64,000 nt of DNA, taken from the NCBI GenBank assembly GCA_015061815.1, contig SUVW01000015.1, positions 1-64,000 on the forward strand. The letters run 5' to 3'. The translations under genes and the position numbers were made by a program. Origin of the DNA: Lentisphaerota bacterium (lineage in GTDB: Bacteria; Verrucomicrobiota; Lentisphaeria; Victivallales; Victivallaceae). The notes under the pieces are model-generated. The model had not been told where the DNA came from, made no database searches, and saw nothing but the letters and a program-made list of their open reading frames with translations. The stretch's first letter is position 1. The number at the start of each line of letters is the position of its first letter. Shown here one piece after another: positions 35,426-43,815 of this stretch.

Positions 35426-36307
35426 TCAGGATATCTTTTCCAGCACCAGCTCATTGGCCGGGACGGGGATATCGTACTTACGGGCGATGCGGCATATCGT
35501 ACCGGCAAACGCATCCACTTCGGTGCGCCGCCCGGCCAGCACATCCTGCAGCATGGAAGTTTTGACATTTCCCGGCATGGAGAGAATTACCTGCATGGCA
35601 TCATCGATCATTTTTTCCGTATCTGTGATCATTTGCGCCCGGGCGCAGGCGGCGGCTTCCAGCATCAATTCGCGGCAGAACTCCAGTATTTCCGGACTGT
35701 TCTGTACCGCAGCATAGTCTGCTTTGAAGAACGCTTGAGCCTGATTGATCCCGACGTTGAGAATAAATTTTTTCCAGACCGCCTGATCCATATTTTCCGG
35801 TATACTGATATTTACTCCGGCCCGGAGAAACAACTCCTGCACCGGTGCGAGAACTTCCGGTTCCCCGCCGCAGTAGAAAGTTCCGACACCGTCATGGCGG
35901 ATCTGATTACCCTCCCGGACGCTGGCGTGACCGAGAAAAAAACCGCGTAAAACCGGATTGCCGGGAAATTTTCCGGCAATGATCTCATGGGCGTTGATGC
36001 CGTTAAGCAGCGGAAGAAAGATGGTTTTGCGGTCGGCAACGCCCCGGATATTATCCAGAGCATCGCTTAAATCCGGCACTTTTGTCGCGGCGATGACCAG
36101 ATCGGCTTTCGGCAGTTTGTCTGCTTCATCCGGAGAAAAGAATTCCAGATCCAGCAGTTCCCCGTTGAAATATATCCCATCCCGGCGATAACGTTTCACC
36201 CGGACGGCATCGGCTGCACACCGCAGAGATACATCCGGAACCCCCAGCAGTTTTGCCGCCGGCAGTATTCCGACGGCACCAGCTCCAAGCAGAACGATTT
36301 CAGTCAA
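35426..36307 (-). CDS. Ketopantoate reductase-like protein (PanE family)
   Basis: About 293 aa from a TTG at 36307 that puts LTEIVLLGAGAVG at the very N-terminus, as in family members, with AGGTGAG just before it; an ATG at 36328 within the preceding gene's last codons is the alternative. The NADP-binding GAGAVG is near residue 8, and NMDQAVWKKFILNVGINQ carries the catalytic Lys and the Asn of the family. PanE reduces ketopantoate in CoA synthesis, but many relatives reduce other keto acids. Position right behind the GH20 gene points to a sugar-acid substrate as much as to pantothenate. Confidence 0.78.
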   Translation of the reverse strand: MTEIVLLGAGAVGILPAAKLLGVPDVSLRCAADAVRVKRYRRDGIYFNGELLDLEFFSPDEADKLPKADLVIAATKVPDLSDALDNIRGVADRKTIFLPLLNGINAHEIIAGKFPGNPVLRGFFLGHASVREGNQIRHDGVGTFYCGGEPEVLAPVQELFLRAGVNISIPENMDQAVWKKFILNVGINQAQAFFKADYAAVQNSPEILEFCRELMLEAAACARAQMITDTEKMIDDAMQVILSMPGNVKTSMLQDVLAGRRTEVDAFAGTICRIARKYDIPVPANELVLEKIS

Positions 36308-36311
36308 TTTC

Positions 36312-38135
36312 TCACCTGCCGGCTGCATCAAGTTTATGAGCGATCTTCAACAGCACTTCCCGGTTGCGGTAATACTCCGAAGGTTTGAAACGGTTGTGCC
36401 ACAATGGCGAATAACGCTGTTCAAGTTTCCGCAAAGCATCGGCTGTTTCCCATGCCGCCTGACGCTCGTTTTCCATAAAAGACAAACCGGTTTTATGCAT
36501 CAATATGGCCATTTCAAAACCGAAGACCGACTCCTTGACCGCAAGCGGATCAGCGGGGACAGCCCCGGCAAATTTTTTCATCACCAGAGCAAAAATATCT
36601 TCCAGCTTGCTTATGGCATCTTTCACCTGTCCGATGGTCAGAGCATCGAAGTTTTCCTGCTGATAAGAGTTGAATTCAGGGTCGACGAAGTTCTGGATCA
36701 TCTTCCAGCGGATGACCTTTGCTTCATCAAATTGCCGCCACAACTCCGAAAGACCGGAACAGCCGAATTCCATGCGGTCAAAATCTTCATCGAACTGCGC
36801 GACATTTTCCGCTGCATCACAGTTCCACGAGGCTTGCGCACCGTAAGCCAGACCGTAAAGAGAGTTGGCAAACAAATTGACATTTCCCATATCCCCCCAG
36901 TTGGTATTGAGCAAACCTTTTGCTCCGTAAAGTTTCCCTTTTCTGGCATAATTGAGGATATTGGGCTGGCAGACATTGATGTCGGCATTCCAGCAATTCC
37001 AGACAGTGGTGCCGGGACAGATGTAGAAGTTTTCCGTTGTTTTGGCCAATGTCGCCGTATCCCGGTAATTCGCTTCGGCTCCGTAATCCCATTCCAGAGC
37101 GATGGTTCCCGGAGGCAGAGTTTTGATCAATTCCGGCTGCGTGGCGATGATATCCCCCCAGAACATGGCGGTGCGTCCGGCTTTTTCCACGATGGCAATG
37201 ATTTTTTTCAGGAAATCGACATAGAGTTTTTCCGTGCCGTATTTTTCTGCCGTTCCGGCATTTTTTCCTTTGCCGAGGTCAAAGGTCTCATCACAGCAGA
37301 TATTGAAATATTTGCTGGTGAAAAGCGGCATGAACTCCTGAAGCATCTCTTCCACCAGTGCCAGAGAGCGCGGATCGGAACAATTCAAAGTGTAATGCGC
37401 CATCCGGCCGTAGAATGAAAAGGGCAATTCTGAAGCTTTTATATCCAGTTCGTTGAGCTCCTCTTTGCGTTTGCTCCGCAGAGCCATGTAAAAGTGGCCG
37501 AAAGTGGAGAGCGACGGAACCAGATCGATGTGACGTTCACGGCAGTAGTGATCCAGACGGATGATCTCTTCAGCGGTGATCGGATCGCCGCCTTCCCAGA
37601 TATCACAATGGCGGGCAAAAGCAAAGGTGTGTTCGATGTAAAGTTGCAGTTGATTTAGTTTGTAATAAGCCATTTTATCGGCCAATCGAAACAGAGATTC
37701 CAGTGTCGGCACCGCGCCGCGTGTGATATCATGGTAAAATCCCCGGACGGGGAAATCCGGTTCGTCATTTATGGTCAATTCCGGACAGAAGTTGTCACAG
37801 GAAATGAATATCTGCCGCAATGTCTGGATGCCATAGAATAATCCTGCTTCAGAATCCCCCAGAATTTCGATTTCTCCGTCAGCAGATTTCAGGGTGTAGC
37901 CATCGGTTTTGCCGTCGGCTTTGAAAGAGAGCCGGATCGATTTGCCGGGCAATCCGGAGTATCCGAAGCGCAGTCGCCGGGTGGTGACTTTTTCAAAATC
38001 ATCGGCCAGATTTACCGCAGATTGCAGTATGGAAACCGGAGTGCCGGCGGGCAGCAGCAGATTTTCCAATTCATACAGGGGAAAAGATTTTCCGGTATCA
38101 GAGAGTTTTTTGGGTGTCGGGATCAGGTGCAGCAT
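36312..38135 (-). CDS. GH20 beta-N-acetylhexosaminidase, third copy
   Basis: 607 aa from the ATG at 38135, which has GGAG seven bases upstream. The N-terminal GH20b domain (GYTLKSADGEIEILGDSEAGLFYGIQTLRQ) is textbook. The barrel starts at PVRGFYHDITRG and the catalytic pair is D282-E283 in YFNICCDETFDLGKG. ALEWDYGAEANY and WNCWNADINVCQPN are later barrel loops. No signal peptide, so it acts in the cytosol or on transported fragments. Its start lies 38 bases inside the regulator gene, so the two are probably translated from one message. Confidence 0.87.
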   Translation of the reverse strand: MLHLIPTPKKLSDTGKSFPLYELENLLLPAGTPVSILQSAVNLADDFEKVTTRRLRFGYSGLPGKSIRLSFKADGKTDGYTLKSADGEIEILGDSEAGLFYGIQTLRQIFISCDNFCPELTINDEPDFPVRGFYHDITRGAVPTLESLFRLADKMAYYKLNQLQLYIEHTFAFARHCDIWEGGDPITAEEIIRLDHYCRERHIDLVPSLSTFGHFYMALRSKRKEELNELDIKASELPFSFYGRMAHYTLNCSDPRSLALVEEMLQEFMPLFTSKYFNICCDETFDLGKGKNAGTAEKYGTEKLYVDFLKKIIAIVEKAGRTAMFWGDIIATQPELIKTLPPGTIALEWDYGAEANYRDTATLAKTTENFYICPGTTVWNCWNADINVCQPNILNYARKGKLYGAKGLLNTNWGDMGNVNLFANSLYGLAYGAQASWNCDAAENVAQFDEDFDRMEFGCSGLSELWRQFDEAKVIRWKMIQNFVDPEFNSYQQENFDALTIGQVKDAISKLEDIFALVMKKFAGAVPADPLAVKESVFGFEMAILMHKTGLSFMENERQAAWETADALRKLEQRYSPLWHNRFKPSEYYRNREVLLKIAHKLDAAGR

Positions 38136-39057
38136 TTTTTTCTCCTTTTTTTTGGATTTTATTTTTGAACAGCATTTTTTCATCAAGTTTGACTGAATTC
38201 GGGTTTTTCCGGCACTCTGACGGAGAAACTCCGGTGATTTTGCGGAAAGACCGGTTGAAGTTGCAAACATTTTTGAAGCCGACAGCAAAAGCGGTTTCAG
38301 CAATGCTCAATTTGGAATTTTTCAGGATATCCACCGCCTGCAGTATCCGGTACAGTGTCAGATACTGCATCGGCGAAATCCCATTCTGACGGGTGAATTG
38401 ATGAATGAGATAACTCGGACTCATGCCGATTATCCGGGCCAGCTTGGTGATGGAAAGTTCCCGGGTGTAGTGCCGTTTGATATATGCTTCGGCATTTTCC
38501 ACCTGCGATGAATTGGCAATGGAGGCAAGAAATTTACTCCTGCCGTAAGTAGCACAGATGAAATCTGCGATCAGCTGGAGCAGTTCTTTGAGGCCTTCAA
38601 GTTCTTCGCGGGTGAATACACGGGTGTTTTTGTGATATTCTTTCAGTTCTTCCGGAGATATATCCATGAAATTCAGCTGGCGGGCGATATTTTTTATCTC
38701 ACCGTCAGAAACTTTGGAGAGGCGGAATTGTCCCACACAAAGCGCACCGAGATAATCTTCATGATCGTAGATCGGCAGAACCAGATCGTAAAATCCGGCA
38801 TGACAACTCCCGAGAACCGCCTGCCGGGTATTTCTGGCTTCAGCCATGCGGGCATTGGTCTGGCGGTTGCACATCTTGTTCCCTTCAATGCATCCCATTA
38901 TCTTTATACACAAAGAATTGCAGTGTTCCTGACCGCATACGGTAAAGGTCTTGTTATCCGGCAATATCCAGTCAAGTGGGATATGAAAAAGTTTAAAAAA
39001 CGCCGAATGATAGTGATGCAGCAGTTTTTTTTGTGAAAGATCATTCATCGAATACAT
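38098..39057 (-). CDS. PocR-domain AraC-type regulator
   Basis: 319 aa. The N-terminal part, about residues 10-170, is a PocR-like sensor with cysteines and typical words (CIEGNKMCNRQTNARMAEAR, GSCHAGFYDLVLPIYDHEDYLGALCVGQFR). The C-terminal region has two helix-turn-helix motifs (LSITKLARIIGMSPSYLIHQF and IAETAFAVGFKNVCNFNRSF, RKITGVSPSECRKN). PocR regulators sense small diols or similar metabolites; here the neighbours suggest a sugar or sugar alcohol. It is divergent from the 39211-42157 operon and has its own promoter at 39081-39109. Confidence 0.88.
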   Translation of the reverse strand: MYSMNDLSQKKLLHHYHSAFFKLFHIPLDWILPDNKTFTVCGQEHCNSLCIKIMGCIEGNKMCNRQTNARMAEARNTRQAVLGSCHAGFYDLVLPIYDHEDYLGALCVGQFRLSKVSDGEIKNIARQLNFMDISPEELKEYHKNTRVFTREELEGLKELLQLIADFICATYGRSKFLASIANSSQVENAEAYIKRHYTRELSITKLARIIGMSPSYLIHQFTRQNGISPMQYLTLYRILQAVDILKNSKLSIAETAFAVGFKNVCNFNRSFRKITGVSPSECRKNPNSVKLDEKMLFKNKIQKKGEKNAAPDPDTQKTL

Positions 39058-39080
39058 ACTTTTTCCCCTGTTATGGAGCT

Positions 39081-39109
39081 AATATAGCACCTTTGTGACA
39101 GAAAAGCAA
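39081..39109 (-). promoter_or_regulatory. Promoter of the PocR regulator gene
   Basis: Minus strand: TTGCTT, 17 bases, TATATT, with GGTGC directly before the -10 box (extended -10). The start codon lies 24 bases downstream. Confidence 0.6.
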
Positions 39110-39210
39110 TATCTGCAAATAAAAAAACATTATTTATGTTGTTAAATCGGCCTTTTCCGGATATATTTATTTCAGAACGAACCGCAATATTCAAAAAAGT
39201 GGATGTGAAA

Positions 39211-39906
39211 ATGAAAAAAGTATTGATTTTGGGAGCGCATCTGGATGATTCAGTTATTGCTATGGGCGGAACCATCCGCAAGCTGACCAAAGCCGGGTGC
39301 GAAGTGAATGTTTTCTGTTTCGGCAACGGCGATGAAGCGTATACAGTTCCCGGAGGACAGCAGGCGGCGGCCGAACGTTTCAAAACCGGCGGCCGGAAAG
39401 CACACGAAAAACTTGGCTGCAAAACCCTTGAATGTTTCGATGTCGGAGATTTTGAAGTGGATGCCACCGCTGAATTTTACCGCCAATGCATCGGCGCGAT
39501 CCGGAAATATCAGCCGGAGGTGATCTTCGGGCATGATTTTGCAGAATATTTCCAGCATCACGGCATGGCCCGGATGTCGCTGGATGCCTGGAACCAGGCC
39601 CGGTGGAACTGCACGGCCGATTACGGGACACAGAGTTGGACGGCGGCAAGATATTTTCAGTTTGAGGTCGAGGATGTGATGCAGAATCCCAGCCACTATG
39701 TGGATATATCCGGTGAGTTTGAAGACAAACTGGCGGCAATGGCGGAATTTGATCCGGAGGGCGGTCATTTGAACGGCTGGGAAGATACCATACGGGCAAG
39801 AGCACGCTTTTACGGTTCGCGTATCGGGGTGAAATATGCAGAGGTCTTCCGGCAGAATTTTTATATACCGGAAAAAGTTGACGATGTGGGAAAATTTTTC
39901 AAATAG
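39211..39906 (+). CDS. PIG-L-family N-deacetylase
   Basis: 231 aa from the ATG at 39211 (the ATG at 39136 would add 25 residues that no family member has). The zinc-binding N-terminus reads ILGAHLDDSVIAMGGTIRKL, the variant of AHPDDE found in many PIG-L proteins, and the distal metal His is in YFQHHGMARMSLDAW. Family members deacetylate N-acetylglucosamine in conjugates such as GlcNAc-inositol or bacillithiol precursors. First gene of a unit with the isomerase and the SGNH hydrolase, which suggests removal of acetyl groups from a sugar in the same pathway. Confidence 0.85.
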   Translation: MKKVLILGAHLDDSVIAMGGTIRKLTKAGCEVNVFCFGNGDEAYTVPGGQQAAAERFKTGGRKAHEKLGCKTLECFDVGDFEVDATAEFYRQCIGAIRKYQPEVIFGHDFAEYFQHHGMARMSLDAWNQARWNCTADYGTQSWTAARYFQFEVEDVMQNPSHYVDISGEFEDKLAAMAEFDPEGGHLNGWEDTIRARARFYGSRIGVKYAEVFRQNFYIPEKVDDVGKFFK

Positions 39907-39920
39907 GAGGAGAATGAAAA

Positions 39921-41399
39921 ATGTCAAAGGTAAAAGTCGTTTCATTTGATTCAGATGAATCCGGACAGTATGGTGATGTATTCACCAGTCCGCTGCCTGA
40001 ACGCAAATTGAGTGTCGGTCTGCTGGCTCTGGGATATTTTGAGTATTGGCGCATGTATCCGGCTCTGGAAGAGCAGGTGCGTGCTGATCTGGCCGGAGCT
40101 GCCCGGAGATTGACGGAGACGCTGTCCGGATGCGACGTGATTTATCCGGGGATGGTGGATACTCTTGACCGGGCGGAGGAGGCCGGAAGAGTTTTCTGTC
40201 AGGCGCAAGTGGATGTACTGGTGGTGATCGCCGGAACTTATCTGCCGGATTTTATCACCATGCATGCCATAAACAGCTGCGCTTCCCGTCCGCTGGTGAT
40301 CCTTTTCAACACACAGACCGGCAATGATGTCGATCCGCAGGATAATTATATTGCCACGATGCGCAATTCAGCTTTGATCGCCATTACCCAGCTGTCCGGC
40401 AGTTTTCATAAGATGAAGCTGGATTACAAGGTGGTGGTCGGTGAAATATCCGATGCGGCTGCCTACCGGCAAATCGCCGGAGAAGTTGCGGCTTTGTCGG
40501 CGTATAAACGTTTGGGCAGAGCCACTTACGGCATTGTCGGGCACGTTTTCCGGGGGATGTACGATCTGGAATTCGACCGGGCGAAAGTCAAAGGTTTCCT
40601 GGGGCCGGAGATAATGACTATCCAGGCGGAACATCTGATTTCACTCTGGGAAAAAATTTCTCCGGATGCAGTTGATGCGGAAACAGACAAACTGCTCAAA
40701 CGCTTTGCCTGCAGCAACGTTTCAAAGGAAGATGCCGCCAAGTCGGTGCGTCTGGGATTGGCGATGCGGGAACTTTACCGTAAATTCAATCTGGACGGCA
40801 TGTGCTTTCTGGGGCAGCACTATCTGGAAAAGATGACCGGGGCACCGGCCAGAATGGGTGCTTCGCTGATCATGGAGGAAGACAACTTCCCGGTTGCCTG
40901 TGAGGGCGATGTCGGCGGTCTGGTGATGATGGATCTGATGAAACAGTTTACCGGGAACACTCCGTTTCAGGCGGAATGGGGACAATTTGACGTGAGCAAT
41001 AACGCGCTGTTCCTGCTCGGTCACGGGATCGGGACGCCGTCGCTGGCCTCTTCGGATTCGGCGATCAGGCTCACCGGTTCTCCTGAAGAGTGGGGCTTTA
41101 CCGGCGGCGGATTGAATTACGAATTGATCATGAAACCGGGCGAAGTTACCTTCGGCCATGTTCTCAATTGCGGAGAAACTTACCGGATGCTTATATCCCG
41201 GGGCGAAGCTATAGATTATCCCCGGCTGCCGTGCAATGAACTGCATGCCATGATAAAGGTCGGCAAGCCGGTCAGAGAATATTTGAAAGAGCTGATCTCC
41301 TGCGGAGTGGCGCATCATGCTATTGCAGTACATGGAAATTGCGCGGAACAACTGGCAAAAACTGCTGAACTCATGCGTATAGAGGTGGTGGAAATATGA
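39921..41399 (+). CDS. L-fucose/L-arabinose isomerase-like protein
   Basis: 492 aa with a GGAGGAG ribosome site. The N-terminal Rossmann-like domain (VGLLALGYFEYWRMYPALEEQ) and the phrase TYLPDFITMHAINSCASRPLV fit the FucI/AraA superfamily; VACEGDVGGLVMMDLMKQFTG carries the EGD metal segment, and GLNYELIMKPGEVTFGH belongs to the C-terminal beta barrel. This superfamily interconverts aldoses and ketoses with Mn2+. It is too distant from FucI and AraA to name the sugar. It ends by an ATGA overlap with the SGNH gene. Confidence 0.78.
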   Translation: MSKVKVVSFDSDESGQYGDVFTSPLPERKLSVGLLALGYFEYWRMYPALEEQVRADLAGAARRLTETLSGCDVIYPGMVDTLDRAEEAGRVFCQAQVDVLVVIAGTYLPDFITMHAINSCASRPLVILFNTQTGNDVDPQDNYIATMRNSALIAITQLSGSFHKMKLDYKVVVGEISDAAAYRQIAGEVAALSAYKRLGRATYGIVGHVFRGMYDLEFDRAKVKGFLGPEIMTIQAEHLISLWEKISPDAVDAETDKLLKRFACSNVSKEDAAKSVRLGLAMRELYRKFNLDGMCFLGQHYLEKMTGAPARMGASLIMEEDNFPVACEGDVGGLVMMDLMKQFTGNTPFQAEWGQFDVSNNALFLLGHGIGTPSLASSDSAIRLTGSPEEWGFTGGGLNYELIMKPGEVTFGHVLNCGETYRMLISRGEAIDYPRLPCNELHAMIKVGKPVREYLKELISCGVAHHAIAVHGNCAEQLAKTAELMRIEVVEI

Positions 41400-42157
41400 G
41401 TAAATTACGGGATAAATTGCGGATTTTTGACCGGATCGATGCCGGAGAACATGTCCATGTGCTGGCTCTGGGATCGAGCAATACGGAACACTTCATGGTC
41501 GGAGCGCACTGGTTCGATTATGTGAATATGGGATTGATGCATACTTACCGCAAGTGGACCAGTGACCGTTCTTCGGTGGATAACCCGGCTTTGTGCCTCA
41601 ATGCCGGGACGAGCAACAACACCACCGGTGAACTTCTGGCGCGTTTTGACCGGGACGTGGCACCTTTCAAACCGGATCTGCTGATTTTGACGGCGGGAAT
41701 AAATGATGCCAATCCCAACCGCAATGTCACCACCGGAATGACGGCTGCCAACCTCATTGAAATGCGCCGCCGGGTCAATTCCTGGGGTGGCGACGTGCTG
41801 TTTCAGACCTATTACTGCTGTGACTATGAGAAGTTCCGGGCAGAAGCTCCGCAGTGGGCTGATAACTACGAACCTTATCTGGAAGTCATCCGGGAGGTCG
41901 CCGGAGAGTACATCAATGACAACTACGTCCGGTGGAAAAGATTGCATGATTATGATATCAAAGCATTCCGGCTGCTGATGCGCGATTATCTGCATCTCAA
42001 CCCGATCGGCAATGCGGTCATCGGATTGGATCTGGTGCGGCTGCTGGAATTGAAATTGCCGGATGAAAATCTGCCCTGGATCAATGGGGGAGTTTTTGCC
42101 CGCGATTGCATGGATTTGCTGGAAAAACTGGATACCGGCATTGATAAAAACCGATGA
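41396..42157 (+). CDS. SGNH/GDSL-family hydrolase
   Basis: 253 aa. Block I reads VLALGSSNTEHF with the nucleophile S28 (GSSN replaces GDS), block III is TAGINDAN (GIND at 101-104) and block V is RDYLHLNPIGN with D197 and H200. Such enzymes are esterases, often sugar O-acetylesterases. No signal peptide, so it acts inside the cell on an esterified sugar or sugar phosphate. Overlap with the isomerase gene argues for coupled expression. Confidence 0.85.
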   Translation: MSKLRDKLRIFDRIDAGEHVHVLALGSSNTEHFMVGAHWFDYVNMGLMHTYRKWTSDRSSVDNPALCLNAGTSNNTTGELLARFDRDVAPFKPDLLILTAGINDANPNRNVTTGMTAANLIEMRRRVNSWGGDVLFQTYYCCDYEKFRAEAPQWADNYEPYLEVIREVAGEYINDNYVRWKRLHDYDIKAFRLLMRDYLHLNPIGNAVIGLDLVRLLELKLPDENLPWINGGVFARDCMDLLEKLDTGIDKNR

Positions 42158-42198
42158 TTGAATAAAAATGCGCAATAGTTGACAAAAGATGCGGAGAA

Positions 42199-42227
42199 TT
42201 GTGCATAAAAAAGTGTATATTTATATA
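42199..42227 (+). promoter_or_regulatory. Promoter of the 42278-44683 operon
   Basis: TTGTGC, 17 bases, TATATA, about 50 bases before the M24 start. AT-rich surroundings offer alternative -10 words (TATATT at 42216). A repeated TTAACTGAA follows at 42245-42263. Confidence 0.4.
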
Positions 42228-42277
42228 GCATAACAACTGATTTCAAGTTTTAACTGAATTAACTGAAGGATGAAAAA

Positions 42278-43444
42278 ATGATCTGCATACCCAAGAGTGA
42301 GTTTGCTGAACGCATTATCCGCATTCAGGCGGAAATGGAAAAGGAAAAGCTTGATGCCGTTGCGGTTTACGGTGATGAGTACCGTAAAGAGAATTTGCGC
42401 TATGTGTGCAATTTCTGGCCGATTTTTGAGCGCGGCATCTGTGTGATCCCCAAAACCGGTGAACCGACTCTGGCCGGCGCACCGGAGGGTGAAAATTATG
42501 CCCGGGAGATGTCGGTTTGGAGCGATTACCGCAATGTCCGTGAGTTCGCCTGTGTGTCAGTTCCCGAAGAGATCGACTATCCGCTGGCCACTTTTTCCAG
42601 TTTGAAAGATATCATGCAGAGCGCGCTTAAAGGCGGCAGGCGTCTGGGATTGGTCGGCGTGTGGGATATTCCGGCGCCGATCATGGACCGGCTCAAGGCG
42701 GCGATACCCGGAGTGGAGATCGTGGATGCCATGCCGATCCTTGCCCGTTTGCGTATTATCAAGAGTGCCAATGAGATAGCCTGTTTGAAAGAAGCCGGAC
42801 GTCAGGCTTGCGAAGGCTATAAAAAGCTGTTGGAATACGCAGTGGACGGCAATCCGGAAACTCTGGCGGCCGGAGCGGCCGAGGGTGCGGCGCGGATGGC
42901 GGGAGCTGAAGATATCAACTTCATGGTCTTCGGTTCCGGAAAGCGTACAGAAACGGTTATCGGCCGTACTGCCAACAAGATCATGCGCGAGGGTGAAATG
43001 GTCATGGCGGCGATGGCGGTGCAGTATGAGGGATATGTTTCCACTGTTGAATACCCCTTTGTTATCGGCAAAGCCAGTGATGAGCAGAAAAAGTTTCTCA
43101 ATGTGCTTTTTGAAGCGGCCAATGTCCAGCAGGATTATCTGAAAGCCGGAGTGGTTGCCGGAGAGATGGTCAAAATGGTCAAAGAGGTTTTTGCCAGACA
43201 CGGCATGACACAGTATGATCTTTATCCGCCGATGCACGGTATCGGTCTGGCTGAAGCGGAATCCCCCTATCCGGATGAAAACACCAATTATCTCTTTGAA
43301 GCCGGCATGTGTGTCAACAGCGACATCAGTATCTGGGGACATCCGGCGGGCAGCAACCGGATCGAGGAAGGTTTTGTGCTGACGGCCGATGGACCGGAAT
43401 CCATCACGCCGTTTATCCGTGAACTTGTAGCGAAAGGAATTTGA
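42278..43444 (+). CDS. M24-family protein without the metal aspartates (creatinase/prolidase-like)
   Basis: 388 aa with the N-terminal creatinase domain (LDAVAVYGDEYRKENLRYVCNF) and the pita-bread domain from about 165 (ARLRIIKSANEIACLKEAG). In metallo-aminopeptidases the two metal Asp sit in LIDLGAEYDGY and SDMTRTF; here the same places read AAMAVQYEGY and STVEYPF, so both are missing. The His of HGIG remains (MHGIGLAEAE), one Glu is Asp and one Glu remains (RIEEGFVLTADGPE). Like creatinase, the protein is therefore probably not a metallopeptidase; it may hydrolyse a C-N bond or bind a ligand. Confidence 0.8.
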   Translation: MICIPKSEFAERIIRIQAEMEKEKLDAVAVYGDEYRKENLRYVCNFWPIFERGICVIPKTGEPTLAGAPEGENYAREMSVWSDYRNVREFACVSVPEEIDYPLATFSSLKDIMQSALKGGRRLGLVGVWDIPAPIMDRLKAAIPGVEIVDAMPILARLRIIKSANEIACLKEAGRQACEGYKKLLEYAVDGNPETLAAGAAEGAARMAGAEDINFMVFGSGKRTETVIGRTANKIMREGEMVMAAMAVQYEGYVSTVEYPFVIGKASDEQKKFLNVLFEAANVQQDYLKAGVVAGEMVKMVKEVFARHGMTQYDLYPPMHGIGLAEAESPYPDENTNYLFEAGMCVNSDISIWGHPAGSNRIEEGFVLTADGPESITPFIRELVAKGI

Positions 43445-43446
43445 AA

Positions 43447-43815
43447 ATGAGTGGAGGTAAAAACGTCTGGTATTTTGCTGACGGTTATCTGCCGGAAAAG
43501 GTGGATAACGGTCCGGCGGAAGCACATGAAGCGTTGATGTTCTTCAACACCCATGAGAGTGACTCACCGGTGGTGATCGACATCTACTTCAGCGACCGTG
43601 AACCGGTCATGGGGATCAAAGTCAATGCGCCCGCCCGGAGAGTCATTGCGCTGCGGCTTGACCATCCGGAAGATTTGGCCGGAACCGTGATCCCGCCGTT
43701 GACCCAGTATGCGCTGCGGATAACTTCCCAACTGCCGATCGTCTGCCAATTCGGCAGAGTCGATACCACGCAGAATGCGATGAGTTACTATGTGGGAGTC
43801 GGTCATGCCGAGTGA
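43447..43815 (+). CDS. ASRT-superfamily small-molecule-binding protein
   Basis: 122 aa (ATG at 43447). Matches the pattern of the Anabaena sensory rhodopsin transducer family from end to end: VWYFADGYLPEKVDNGPAEA, VVIDIYFSDREPVMGIKVNA, ARRVIALRLDHPEDLAGTVIP, QLPIVCQFGRVDTTQNAMSY. In the founding family the small beta-sandwich forms a tetramer that contacts a photoreceptor; comparative work has proposed that most family members bind sugars or related ligands in bacterial carbohydrate loci. No rhodopsin is nearby, and the neighbours are sugar-related genes, so a sugar-binding or scaffold role is the inference. Overlaps the deacetylase gene by 11 bases. Confidence 0.8.
   Translation: MSGGKNVWYFADGYLPEKVDNGPAEAHEALMFFNTHESDSPVVIDIYFSDREPVMGIKVNAPARRVIALRLDHPEDLAGTVIPPLTQYALRITSQLPIVCQFGRVDTTQNAMSYYVGVGHAE

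Noticed and set aside
39250-43525. Long minus-strand open frames opposite the sugar operon (for example 41405-42175 and 42557-43525)
   Set aside because: They mirror well-recognised plus-strand genes and have no family motifs; they result from codon bias.
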